From the NCBI GenBank assembly GCA_035630195.1, contig DASQLD010000281.1, forward strand, positions 1-10,795: a stretch of DNA of 10,795 bases, read 5' to 3'. Each line of letters begins with the position of its first letter. The first letter of the stretch is position 1. Both the position numbers and the translations under genes were made by a program. A model generated the notes under the pieces. The model saw only the letters and a program-made list of their open reading frames with translations. It did not search any database and was not told the DNA's origin. Below, piece after piece: positions 1-6,209 of the stretch. The DNA is from DASQDN01 sp035630195 (GTDB lineage: Bacteria; Acidobacteriota; Terriglobia; Bryobacterales; Bryobacteraceae).

Positions 1-303
1 ATTCAGGAGATCACCGCCGGCAAGGCTTATTTCAGCCCCTCGGTGGCAAAACTGCTTCAAGAAGCTCATGGGCGCGGCTTCGACGAGCAAAAATTCGACG
101 ATCGCTATGAGCTTTTGACGGAACGCGAACGCCAGCTTTATCACTTACTCGCCGAAGGTCGGTCGAATAAAGAGATTGCTGCACGGCTGGGACTCAGTCT
201 TCACACCGTCGAAACACACCGTACCCGCATCATGGATAAGCTCGGAGTCCATTCGATTGCCGAGTTAGTATTGAGCGCTGTAAGACGCGGCCTCATCGTC
301 TGA
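1..303 (+). CDS. NarL/FixJ-type response regulator, C-terminal part (5' truncated)
   Basis: The frame is open from the first base of the window and ends at TGA 301-303, giving 100 visible residues; the start lies outside. Residues about 1-20 (ITAGKAYFSPSVAKLL) look like the end of a receiver domain and its linker, where NarL-family proteins have an 'AGxxYLSP' segment. Residues 39-85 form a LuxR-type helix-turn-helix: LTERERQLYHLLAEG, then SNKEIAARLGLS and the recognition helix HTVETHRTRIMDKLGV. In this family an N-terminal receiver is phosphorylated by a histidine kinase and the HTH dimer binds promoter DNA in the cytoplasm. The receiver's phospho-accepting Asp is not visible, so phospho-control is inferred from family architecture. 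The target genes and partner kinase cannot be told from here. Internal GTG codons such as position 43 are not credible starts because homology continues upstream. Confidence 0.93.
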   Translation: MQEITAGKAYFSPSVAKLLQEAHGRGFDEQKFDDRYELLTERERQLYHLLAEGRSNKEIAARLGLSLHTVETHRTRIMDKLGVHSIAELVLSAVRRGLIV

Positions 304-417
304 AGTTTTCTCTCTTGCCGTTTTTCGGCTTCGGTGGCGCCGGGCGTCTCCGGAGGTCTGGTCGAGCCCTCTTGCCGTTGGTAGATCCTTGAACGATGTG
401 ACGAGGGATAGTTCGGT

Positions 418-447
418 TTGACACTACGCTGCAGTGTCGTCTATTCT
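418..447 (+). promoter_or_regulatory. Sigma70-like promoter of queC
   Basis: TTGACA at 418-423 is a perfect -35 hexamer. It is followed after 18 bp by TATTCT at 442-447, which matches 4 of 6 positions of the -10 consensus. Transcription would begin about 7 nt further on, at or next to the ATG at 455, leaving essentially no 5' leader. The rest of the 304-454 spacer shows no tRNA, no clear terminator for the upstream regulator and no recognisable preQ1 riboswitch. Confidence 0.6.
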
Positions 448-454
448 GCATCCC

Positions 455-1147
455 ATGAGTGTGGCGAGCGCGACAAAAAATGCTGTGGTTCTGCTCAGCG
501 GTGGGTTGGATTCAGCTACGGTACTTGCAATCGCTAAAGAACAGGGTTACGTACCACACACGCTCTCCTTCGATTACAATCAGCGTCATCGATGGGAACT
601 GGAACAGGCTCGTCGAACCGCAGAACACGCTCGTGTAGGGCAACACCAAGTCATCCACTTCGATTTACGCGCCTTCGGAGGCTCGGCGTTGACCAGCGAT
701 ATCGATGTCCCGAAGAATCGCGACTTGGCTGATAGAACAATCCCGATAACATATGTTCCGGCACGCAATACGATCTTCCTCTCGTTTGCCCTGGCTTGGG
801 CCGAGACCCTCTCCTGCACGGATATCTTTCTCGGAGTGAACGCTCTCGATTACAGTGGGTATCCCGATTGCAGGCCGGAATACGTTGCGGCGTACGAGCG
901 TATGGCCAACCTCGCCACAAGAGCAGGTGTGGAAGGCGGCGCGAAGTTACGGATACATACACCGCTGATCGAGATGACTAAGGCTGAAATCATTCGTACC
1001 GGATTGAGGTTGGGAGTGGACTATTCGCTGACGAGCAGTTGTTATGATCCGCTGCCTTCCGGGGCTCCTTGCGGGGCTTGCGATTCGTGCCAGTTGCGGC
1101 GGAAGGGGTTCGCCGAAGCGGGCGCAGCCGATCCGCTGCGGTACTGA
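455..1147 (+). CDS. queC: 7-cyano-7-deazaguanine synthase QueC
   Basis: QueC converts 7-carboxy-7-deazaguanine, ammonia and ATP into preQ0, the precursor of the tRNA nucleoside queuosine; it is cytosolic. Counting from ATG 455, the ATP-pyrophosphatase P-loop SGGLDS is at residues 15-20. FDYNQRH follows at about 39-45, VPARN at 101-105, and the family signature GVNALDYSGYPDCRPEY at about 127-143. A C-terminal zinc site is formed by Cys196, Cys206, Cys209 and Cys212 (SCYDPLPSGAPCGACDSC). All expected motifs are present, so the enzyme should be active. ATG 455 is chosen because it sits just before the usual KNAVVLLSGG start of the family and 7 nt after a -10 element. An in-frame GTG at 434 would add 7 residues and lies inside the promoter; a GTG at 461 is also possible. 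None of these starts has a Shine-Dalgarno. No other queuosine gene is in the window. Confidence 0.96.
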   Translation: MSVASATKNAVVLLSGGLDSATVLAIAKEQGYVPHTLSFDYNQRHRWELEQARRTAEHARVGQHQVIHFDLRAFGGSALTSDIDVPKNRDLADRTIPITYVPARNTIFLSFALAWAETLSCTDIFLGVNALDYSGYPDCRPEYVAAYERMANLATRAGVEGGAKLRIHTPLIEMTKAEIIRTGLRLGVDYSLTSSCYDPLPSGAPCGACDSCQLRRKGFAEAGAADPLRY

Positions 1148-1789
1148 TTACTCTTTCTCGAGGACTTTTGAACCAAGCGCTCCACCCGCGCTCGCAAGGA
1201 CAGTCATTAGAAAGAATGCTCCTGCAAGAGCGAAGATCAGCATCGCTGGATTGGACATCATGCTCATGAAGGCATCGGCTATCTCCGGACGCCCGGATTC
1301 GGCGGTAAGTTTCTTCAGCCCGCTTTCGCCCAAGCCGGCTATAAGTGCGAGCAGCAATGTCAGCATGACGATTGTCACAACGAAGCAGAAGAGGCCGGTC
1401 ATCCATCCGATCTGCAGACCACCGCGAACCGATAAGTAAGCTCCTGTACGCCGCTGATAGAAGTACACCGAGGCAAACCCGGCGGCAGTGATTGTCAGAA
1501 GTTGCCAGAGGGAATGAAACGGTCCAGGCAAGGGAAGTAAGCCAGCGAGAGTAGCCAGTGCCGAAGCTACTAGCGAAGCGCGTACCGCCATCGGATTGCG
1601 GAAGCCTATGGTCGTTACGGTTGGAGGTACCGGCAGATCGACAGCAGGCGGAGCGAGCGAGGCGGTAACCACGGTCTCTTGCGCGAGCGCTTCAATCTCT
1701 GGTTCTTCCCGCTGCGGTTTGCCACATTTGTGGCAAAAACGCGCATCTTCCGGCAACTTTGCGCCACATGTGCAGTACTCGTTCACCAC
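1148..1789 (-). CDS. Zinc-ribbon domain membrane protein of unknown function
   Basis: This is a 213-residue protein I cannot assign to a characterised family. Residues 6-23 form a short N-terminal zinc ribbon with Cys6-x-Cys8-Gly and Cys19-x2-Cys22-Gly; the first knuckle has one residue between cysteines instead of the usual two. A Pro/Ala/Glu-rich linker (about 24-60) leads to hydrophobic segments at about 70-88, 94-111, 124-153 (long, perhaps two helices) and 181-204. The ribbon is therefore probably cytoplasmic, tethered to a multi-pass inner-membrane domain. Start is GTG at 1789-1787; the next codon is also GTG, no in-frame ATG lies just upstream, and no clear Shine-Dalgarno is seen. The gene diverges from the dehydrogenase gene across 42 bp and converges on queC with zero spacing. 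Comparable small zinc-ribbon membrane proteins are common in acidobacterial genomes; no function is claimed. Confidence 0.85.
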   Translation of the reverse strand: MVNEYCTCGAKLPEDARFCHKCGKPQREEPEIEALAQETVVTASLAPPAVDLPVPPTVTTIGFRNPMAVRASLVASALATLAGLLPLPGPFHSLWQLLTITAAGFASVYFYQRRTGAYLSVRGGLQIGWMTGLFCFVVTIVMLTLLLALIAGLGESGLKKLTAESGRPEIADAFMSMMSNPAMLIFALAGAFFLMTVLASAGGALGSKVLEKE

Positions 1790-1817
1790 TTCAAGTGTCG
1801 CATGAGCAGCGCAAGGG

Positions 1818-1824
1818 TATTCTA
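1818..1824. promoter_or_regulatory. Shared, bidirectional -10 element
   Basis: The 42-bp divergent spacer 1790-1831 contains TATTCT on the plus strand at 1818-1823 and, overlapping it, TAGAAT on the minus strand (1824 down to 1819). TAGAAT matches 5 of 6 positions of the TATAAT consensus. The plus element lies 8 nt before the ATG of the dehydrogenase gene. The minus element would give a leader of about 22 nt for the zinc-ribbon gene. No good -35 is seen for the plus direction; a TTGGTT on the minus strand is only 15 bp from its -10. One symmetrical -10 may fire both ways. This rests on base matching only. Confidence 0.4.
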
Positions 1825-1831
1825 GTCCTGA

Positions 1832-2800
1832 ATGCCTCGAACCAAGCTGGTTGTCATCTCTATCGCCGACGCGTCAAATCTGGCGCTTCTAAAGAACTTG
1901 CCGGACGACGTGGATGTCACGATCGGTTCAACCGAGAACGAACTCGCCGGCGTGATTGGAGAAGCCGATGTGCTTCTCAACGGTATGGGCGGCGGCGATA
2001 CCTTCAAAGCTCTATTTCCCCGAGCGAAAGCTGTGAAATGGATCCATTCGCTATCAGCAGGGGTTGAGAATATCCTCACACCGGAGTTGGTTTCGAGTCC
2101 GGTACCACTCACCAATGCCCGAGGCGTATTTGCGGAATCTCTGGGTGAGTTTGTCATTGCGGCGGCTCTTTTCTTCGCGAAAGATCTTCGGCGCTTGGTT
2201 AATAGCCAGTCAGATCGCAAGTGGGATCAGTTCGACTGTGAGGTGCTGTACCGGCAGTCGATGGCCATCGTCGGATATGGAGAGATAGGGCGAGCCGCAG
2301 CTCAAAGGGCAAAGGCTTTAGGGATGAAAATCTACGCGACGCGCCGCCGTCCCGAATTGTTCAAAGACGATCCAATTGTCGACGAGGGCTTCGCTCCGGA
2401 GCAACGCGCTGAAATGTTGGCCAAAGCGGACTATGTCGTCGCAGCGTCGGCACTGACACCCGAAAGCCGTGGCTTGATTGGCGCGACGGAAATAGCAGCG
2501 ATGAAGCCGACCGGTGTGATCATGAATGTGGGACGTGGGCCGGTCATCGATGAAGCTGCGTTGATAGCTGCACTCGCCGAAAGGCGCATTCGAGGCGCGG
2601 CGCTCGATGTCTTCGACAAGGAACCGCTCCCCGCGGATCATCCATTCTGGACACTCGACAACGTTCTCCTATCCCCGCACACCGCGGACCATATCGAAGG
2701 CTGGCTGGACGATGCGACCCACTTTTTCCTGCAGAATTTCGCGCGATTCGCGAATGGTGAATCGCTGAAGAATATCGTCGACAAGCGGGCCGGATATTAG
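1832..2800 (+). CDS. D-2-hydroxyacid dehydrogenase, NADP-type
   Basis: This is a 322-residue cytosolic oxidoreductase of the D-isomer-specific 2-hydroxyacid dehydrogenase family, which interconverts 2-oxo acids and D-2-hydroxy acids. The Rossmann motif VGYGEIGRAAA has its three glycines at 148, 150 and 153. The catalytic triad is intact: Arg235 in NVGRGPVIDE, Glu264 in DVFDKEPLP and His283 in LSPHTAD. After the second beta strand the sequence is ATRRRP (169-174), with arginines where NAD enzymes carry an acidic residue, which suggests a preference for NADP(H); this is inference. The substrate (glyoxylate, hydroxypyruvate, phenylpyruvate or 2-oxobutyrate) cannot be read from sequence. It is the first gene of the seven-gene run. 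An AAGGG at 1813-1817 lies 14 nt from the ATG, too far for a comfortable Shine-Dalgarno. The dehydratase gene starts 5 nt after its stop. Confidence 0.92.
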   Translation: MPRTKLVVISIADASNLALLKNLPDDVDVTIGSTENELAGVIGEADVLLNGMGGGDTFKALFPRAKAVKWIHSLSAGVENILTPELVSSPVPLTNARGVFAESLGEFVIAAALFFAKDLRRLVNSQSDRKWDQFDCEVLYRQSMAIVGYGEIGRAAAQRAKALGMKIYATRRRPELFKDDPIVDEGFAPEQRAEMLAKADYVVAASALTPESRGLIGATEIAAMKPTGVIMNVGRGPVIDEAALIAALAERRIRGAALDVFDKEPLPADHPFWTLDNVLLSPHTADHIEGWLDDATHFFLQNFARFANGESLKNIVDKRAGY

Positions 2801-2805
2801 AAGCG

Positions 2806-3729
2806 ATGGCGATGACACTTGCCGACGTTCAGTCCGCTGCAGCGAGAATCAAGCCTCTCATTCATCGCACACCGGTGATGAAATCAAGGCTCTTCAATGA
2901 AGCGGCAGGCATCGAATGCTTCTTCAAGTGTGAAAATCTGCAACGCGGTGGAGCTTTCAAGATCCGGGGCGCCGCGAACTTCTTGCTTTCCATCCCTCCC
3001 CCTGATCGTAGCCGCGGTGTGGTCGCATTCTCTTCTGGAAACCATGCTCAGGCCGTGGCGATCGCGGCGCGTGAACTGGGGGTCCGCGCCAAGATCGCGA
3101 TGCCTACCGACGCTCCTAAAGCGAAGTTGGAAGCGACGAAAGCTTATGGCGCCGAAGTCGTCTTCTATGACCGTTTGAAAGACGATCGTGAATCAGTGGC
3201 CCGCAAACTCGCGGATGAAACCGGATCGATGCTGGTCCCGCCCTTCGATCATGAGTGGATTATTGCGGGTCAGGGTACCGCGGCGCTCGAATTGTTAGAA
3301 GAAGTTCCTGACCTCGACGCTCTGATTATCTGTGTGGGTGGTGGCGGGCTGCTGGCCGGAAGTTGCATTGCGGCCAGAGGCGTTCGGCCGGAAATCCGCA
3401 TCTTCGGAGCCGAGCCTGTGCAAGCCAACGACACTTACCTATCCCTGAAGGCGGGTCATCGCGTCGAGATCCCGCCCCCCGATACGATCGCAGATGGCCT
3501 ACGGCCCACGAAACCCGGCGCGATCACTTTTCCAATCGTGCAGGAAAACGTGGAAGACATCCTACTTGTTTCCGAGGACGAAATTCGTCAGACGGTTGCG
3601 TTTGTCCAAAGCCGCATGAAGATCCTCGTCGAGCCCAGTGGCGCCGTGCCTGCGGCTGTGGCTTTGACACATAAGCTGCCCGGCGGCATCCATAAGGCCG
3701 GAATCATAGTCTCAGGCGGAAACGTTTGA
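2806..3729 (+). CDS. PLP-dependent threonine/serine dehydratase, single domain
   Basis: This is a fold-type II pyridoxal-phosphate enzyme that deaminates L-threonine to 2-oxobutyrate and/or L-serine to pyruvate; serine racemases are close relatives. Lys52 in GGAFKIRGA is the PLP-binding lysine. SSGNHAQ (76-82) binds the substrate carboxylate, the tetraglycine loop GGGG (178-181) holds the PLP phosphate, and SGGN (303-306) contacts the PLP ring nitrogen. At 307 residues it lacks the regulatory ACT-like domain of biosynthetic IlvA (about 500 residues) and resembles the catabolic TdcB type. The protein stops immediately after SGGNV, where relatives usually continue for roughly 10-20 residues, so the tail is clipped. 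ATG 2806 is used; ATG 2812 is an alternative, and no strong Shine-Dalgarno is present. It lies 5 nt after the dehydrogenase and 15 nt before psd. Threonine dehydratase, serine dehydratase and racemase cannot be separated here. Confidence 0.9.
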   Translation: MAMTLADVQSAAARIKPLIHRTPVMKSRLFNEAAGIECFFKCENLQRGGAFKIRGAANFLLSIPPPDRSRGVVAFSSGNHAQAVAIAARELGVRAKIAMPTDAPKAKLEATKAYGAEVVFYDRLKDDRESVARKLADETGSMLVPPFDHEWIIAGQGTAALELLEEVPDLDALIICVGGGGLLAGSCIAARGVRPEIRIFGAEPVQANDTYLSLKAGHRVEIPPPDTIADGLRPTKPGAITFPIVQENVEDILLVSEDEIRQTVAFVQSRMKILVEPSGAVPAAVALTHKLPGGIHKAGIIVSGGNV

Positions 3730-3744
3730 GAGAATGAAAGTTAG

Positions 3745-4350
3745 ATGGTTATCGACGGCATTCTCTACGGCCTTGGATCGTTTGCCGGGGGTGTCCTGGC
3801 AGCTTGGTTGACCGGAATTCCGCTTATCGCAGTCCCCTTTTTTGTCTTTGGCGTATTCTGCCTTTACTTTTTCCGGGACCCTGAGCGCACACCTCCCAGC
3901 GGGGCCGATATGGTTTCCCCCGCCGACGGTAAAGTGATGGAGGTAAAACCGGACGGTTCCGGTCTGACACGCGTCAGTATCTTCCTGAATGTTTTTGACG
4001 TACACGTAAATCGGTCTCCAGTGGCTGGGCGCATAACCGATGTTCAGTATCGAAAGGGCCAGTTTCTCGTCGCCAGCAAGGAATTGGCGTCGGCGGAAAA
4101 TGAACAGAATGTCGTAACCGTAGAGACTTCTGACGGGATTCGCGTCATATATAAACAGATTGCCGGGTTGATCGCTCGACGAATCGTCTTCGACAAAAAA
4201 GCCGGGCAGCAAGTGGCGCTCGGAGAACGCATCGGTTTGATGAAGTTCGGTTCGCGTATGGACGTCCTTGTAGGGTCGGAGTGGAAAATCCTGGTGGTCC
4301 CCGGTCAGCGCGTAGTTGCCGGAGAAACCCTGTTGGCAGCGAGGAAATAG
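3745..4350 (+). CDS. psd: Phosphatidylserine decarboxylase (short type)
   Basis: Psd decarboxylates phosphatidylserine to phosphatidylethanolamine at the inner membrane, using a pyruvoyl group made by self-cleavage. The 201-residue protein is the short form rather than the roughly 320-residue E. coli form. Two hydrophobic segments (about 4-21 and 24-43) anchor the N terminus. Then come YFFRDPERTPP (41-51), SPADGKV (58-64) with Asp61, and FLNVFDVHVNRSPVAG (80-95) with His87. IYKQIAGLIARRIV spans 135-148. MKFGSR has the predicted cleavage bond between Gly169 and Ser170, and Ser170 becomes the pyruvoyl group. All expected residues are present. The next gene, 3 nt away, is pssA, which makes its substrate, giving strong functional support. 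It starts 15 nt after the dehydratase stop; the Shine-Dalgarno is weak. An archaetidylserine decarboxylase-like activity is the alternative name for this short family. Confidence 0.96.
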   Translation: MVIDGILYGLGSFAGGVLAAWLTGIPLIAVPFFVFGVFCLYFFRDPERTPPSGADMVSPADGKVMEVKPDGSGLTRVSIFLNVFDVHVNRSPVAGRITDVQYRKGQFLVASKELASAENEQNVVTVETSDGIRVIYKQIAGLIARRIVFDKKAGQQVALGERIGLMKFGSRMDVLVGSEWKILVVPGQRVVAGETLLAARK

Positions 4351-4353
4351 GTT

Positions 4354-5238
4354 ATGAGCTTGATGCGCCGGATTCCATTTCCGCAGAACCTGACGCGAAC
4401 CGTGGACCGGCGGCCGACGCGCGTTGCTTATGCGCTCCCCACCTTTTTTACGGCGGCCAACATGTTTTTCGGGTTCGTTTCGGTGATGAAGGCATTCGAA
4501 GGGGCTATGCTGATGGCCCAGGGCTTGCCGGGCGCCAATATCCCGTTCGTCCTGGCTGCTCAAATGATCGGGTTAGCGGTGCTGATGGATGGACTCGATG
4601 GCCGCATCGCGCGGATGACAAACACGACAAGCGATTTCGGGCGGGAAATGGACTCAATGGCAGATGCAATCACGTTCGGTGTTGCGCCGGCTGTGCTTGG
4701 CTTCGCTTGGGGATTTCAAGGCGTCGATACCAGCGGCAATGCGATCGTGCGGGATCATCTGCTGCGGCTAGGGTATTTCGTCTGTTTCCTATATCTGCTT
4801 TCCGGATGCGCTCGGCTGGCGCGATTCAACATCACTACGAATCCGGTGCCCAAGAATCCGGGCCGTCCCGACCGGAAATACTTTGTGGGTTTGCCAATTC
4901 CGGCAGCCGCTGGTCTGGCCGCAGCAGTGGTTTACGCAGCCGAGGGCATGCCCCTTAAATGGTGGCCTGCGGCGGTCATCTGGCTCCTTCTGTTAGGATT
5001 GCTCGCGTTCTTGATGGTTTGCACATGGCGCTATCGCAGTTTCAAAGATCTGAACCTGATGCGCCCTAGATCGCCACTCTTGATCATATTCCTGGGAAGT
5101 CTCATCTATCTAGTCTGGAATTATTCTCACGCGATGCTCCTTGTGCTCGGCGTGATGTACGTGGGAAGTGGAATTGCTGTGCGTCTGGGTGGCTTACTCA
5201 AGCGCATGATGGGACCGCCGGCAGGTGCGCGAGCATGA
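4354..5238 (+). CDS. pssA: CDP-diacylglycerol--serine O-phosphatidyltransferase
   Basis: PssA joins CDP-diacylglycerol and L-serine to make phosphatidylserine and CMP in the inner membrane. The complete CDP-alcohol phosphotransferase motif is visible: Asp79-x2-Asp82-Gly83-x2-Ala86-Arg87-x8-Gly96-x3-Asp100-x3-Asp104. Hydrophobic helices are seen at roughly 30-48, 63-80, 104-122, 138-153, 177-197, 204-224, 241-256 and 260-278. The segment SGCARLARFNI (150-160) is typical of the PssA branch. At 294 residues it is in the usual range for this branch and unlike the unrelated PLD-type E. coli PssA. A GAGG at 4341-4344, 9 nt from the ATG, supports the start. It follows psd by 3 nt and its TGA overlaps the next ATG by 4 bp, implying translational coupling. 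Confidence 0.96.
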   Translation: MSLMRRIPFPQNLTRTVDRRPTRVAYALPTFFTAANMFFGFVSVMKAFEGAMLMAQGLPGANIPFVLAAQMIGLAVLMDGLDGRIARMTNTTSDFGREMDSMADAITFGVAPAVLGFAWGFQGVDTSGNAIVRDHLLRLGYFVCFLYLLSGCARLARFNITTNPVPKNPGRPDRKYFVGLPIPAAAGLAAAVVYAAEGMPLKWWPAAVIWLLLLGLLAFLMVCTWRYRSFKDLNLMRPRSPLLIIFLGSLIYLVWNYSHAMLLVLGVMYVGSGIAVRLGGLLKRMMGPPAGARA

Positions 5239-6209
5239 TCTCAATTATTGGCAGTGAAACCCTTCTTGGCCGTGAGCTCCGCGAATCACTCGGTGAGCAC
5301 GGTTTCAGCAAAACACTGCAACTGATCGGCGTTCAAGATGAGCTCTCAATAACGGAGGAAGCGGGCGAACCGGCTGTTATCACGCCTCTCGATGCGGACC
5401 GGCTGCAAGGGTCAGAGTTGATCTTCTGCGCCGGGACAATCGAGTCCACACGGAAAGCTTTCGAACTGGCAGGAGATAAGCCGACATTCATCGATCTCAC
5501 TTACGGACTCGAGGATGTGCCCGAGGCGCGGCTGCGTGCGCCGATGGTAGACACAACGGAAGTTGTAAGCCGTGTTCACGTGGTTGCCCACCCGGCGGCA
5601 ACAGCGGCGGCGCTCGTCCTTTCGAATCTGCCGTACCCAGCACGTCATTCCATCGTCCAAATTTTCGAGCCCGCAAGCGAACGTGGGCAGGCCGGGATTC
5701 TAGAGTTGCAGAATCAAACGACAAGTCTGCTTGCATTCCGACAAATGGAGAAGAGAATCTTCGACGCCCAGCTTGGCTTCAATATGTTGGCTCGTTACGG
5801 AGAAGACGCCCCGGAACAGCTTCAAACGGTGGAGCAGAGAATCGATCGTCATCTTGCTACGCTGATAGCAAAAGGCAAGACCATTCCGATGCCGTCCCTG
5901 CGGCTCACCCAAGCTCCCGTATTTCACGGATACAGCTTTTCCTTCTGGGTAGAGTTGGAGCAGCGTGCAGATGTGACGGCGGTCGAGAAGTCGCTTGCGT
6001 CTTCGCATATCGAAGTGCGGTCGGTTGAGTTCGATGCGCCATCCAATGTTGGTGTTGCCGGTCAGCGCGGTCTGATTGCAGGAGCGATCGAGCCGGATCG
6101 TAATCATCCGCGTGGAGTTTGGATCTGGGCGGTTGCGGATAATTTCCGGCTGCTTGTGGACAATGCGATGGATGTGGCTCGAGTAATGCTGCCCGGAGCC
6201 CGTTCTTGA
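5235..6209 (+). CDS. Aspartate-semialdehyde dehydrogenase-like protein lacking catalytic residues (Asd/USG-1-like)
   Basis: The 324-residue protein follows the ASADH plan: an N-terminal nucleotide-binding start IIGSETLLGREL (compare GATGLVGREL in active enzymes), a central substrate/dimer domain, and a C-terminal return helix LLVDNAMDVARVMLP. The residues that make ASADH an enzyme are missing. The active-site motif NPNC is HPAA at 119-122, putting Ala122 at the nucleophilic cysteine. The GHS motif with the catalytic His is GYS at 232-234. The substrate arginine of RVPV appears to be Gln226 (TQAPV). These alignments were made by eye. The gene is thus best read as a pseudoenzyme, comparable to the E. 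coli USG-1 type, rather than asd itself; its function is unknown. An AGGTG at 5223-5227, 7 nt from the ATG, supports the start. It overlaps pssA and lptE by 4 bp on each side, so it appears co-translated with envelope genes. Confidence 0.82.
   Translation: MISIIGSETLLGRELRESLGEHGFSKTLQLIGVQDELSITEEAGEPAVITPLDADRLQGSELIFCAGTIESTRKAFELAGDKPTFIDLTYGLEDVPEARLRAPMVDTTEVVSRVHVVAHPAATAAALVLSNLPYPARHSIVQIFEPASERGQAGILELQNQTTSLLAFRQMEKRIFDAQLGFNMLARYGEDAPEQLQTVEQRIDRHLATLIAKGKTIPMPSLRLTQAPVFHGYSFSFWVELEQRADVTAVEKSLASSHIEVRSVEFDAPSNVGVAGQRGLIAGAIEPDRNHPRGVWIWAVADNFRLLVDNAMDVARVMLPGARS

Noticed and set aside
312..379. 11-bp direct repeat CTCTTGCCGTT at 312-322 and 369-379
   Set aside because: Two short copies 57 bp apart with no associated gene, dyad or mobile-element feature; probably chance.
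304..454. preQ1 riboswitch before queC
   Set aside because: I could not find the small preQ1 pseudoknot pattern with its A-rich tail, and the best promoter leaves almost no leader.
990..1406. Minus-strand open frame across the 3' end of queC and the zinc-ribbon gene
   Set aside because: It overlaps the zinc-coordinating end of queC antisense and the zinc-ribbon gene in another frame; the sequence looks like a shadow with no recognisable fold.
3712..4563. Long open frame (283 codons) on the minus strand across psd and the start of pssA
   Set aside because: It is antisense to two well-supported genes with complete catalytic motifs. Its own protein is rich in His, Arg and Gln with no recognisable domain, which is typical of a shadow frame.
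4281..4958. Open frame of 225 codons on the plus strand overlapping psd and pssA
   Set aside because: It is out of frame with pssA, whose CDP-alcohol motif is intact. The alternative product is Arg/Gly/Ser-rich low-complexity sequence with no domain.
5235..6209. Calling this gene a functional asd
   Set aside because: The nucleophile, catalytic His and substrate Arg positions all appear substituted, and the neighbours are envelope genes rather than lysine/threonine biosynthesis genes.
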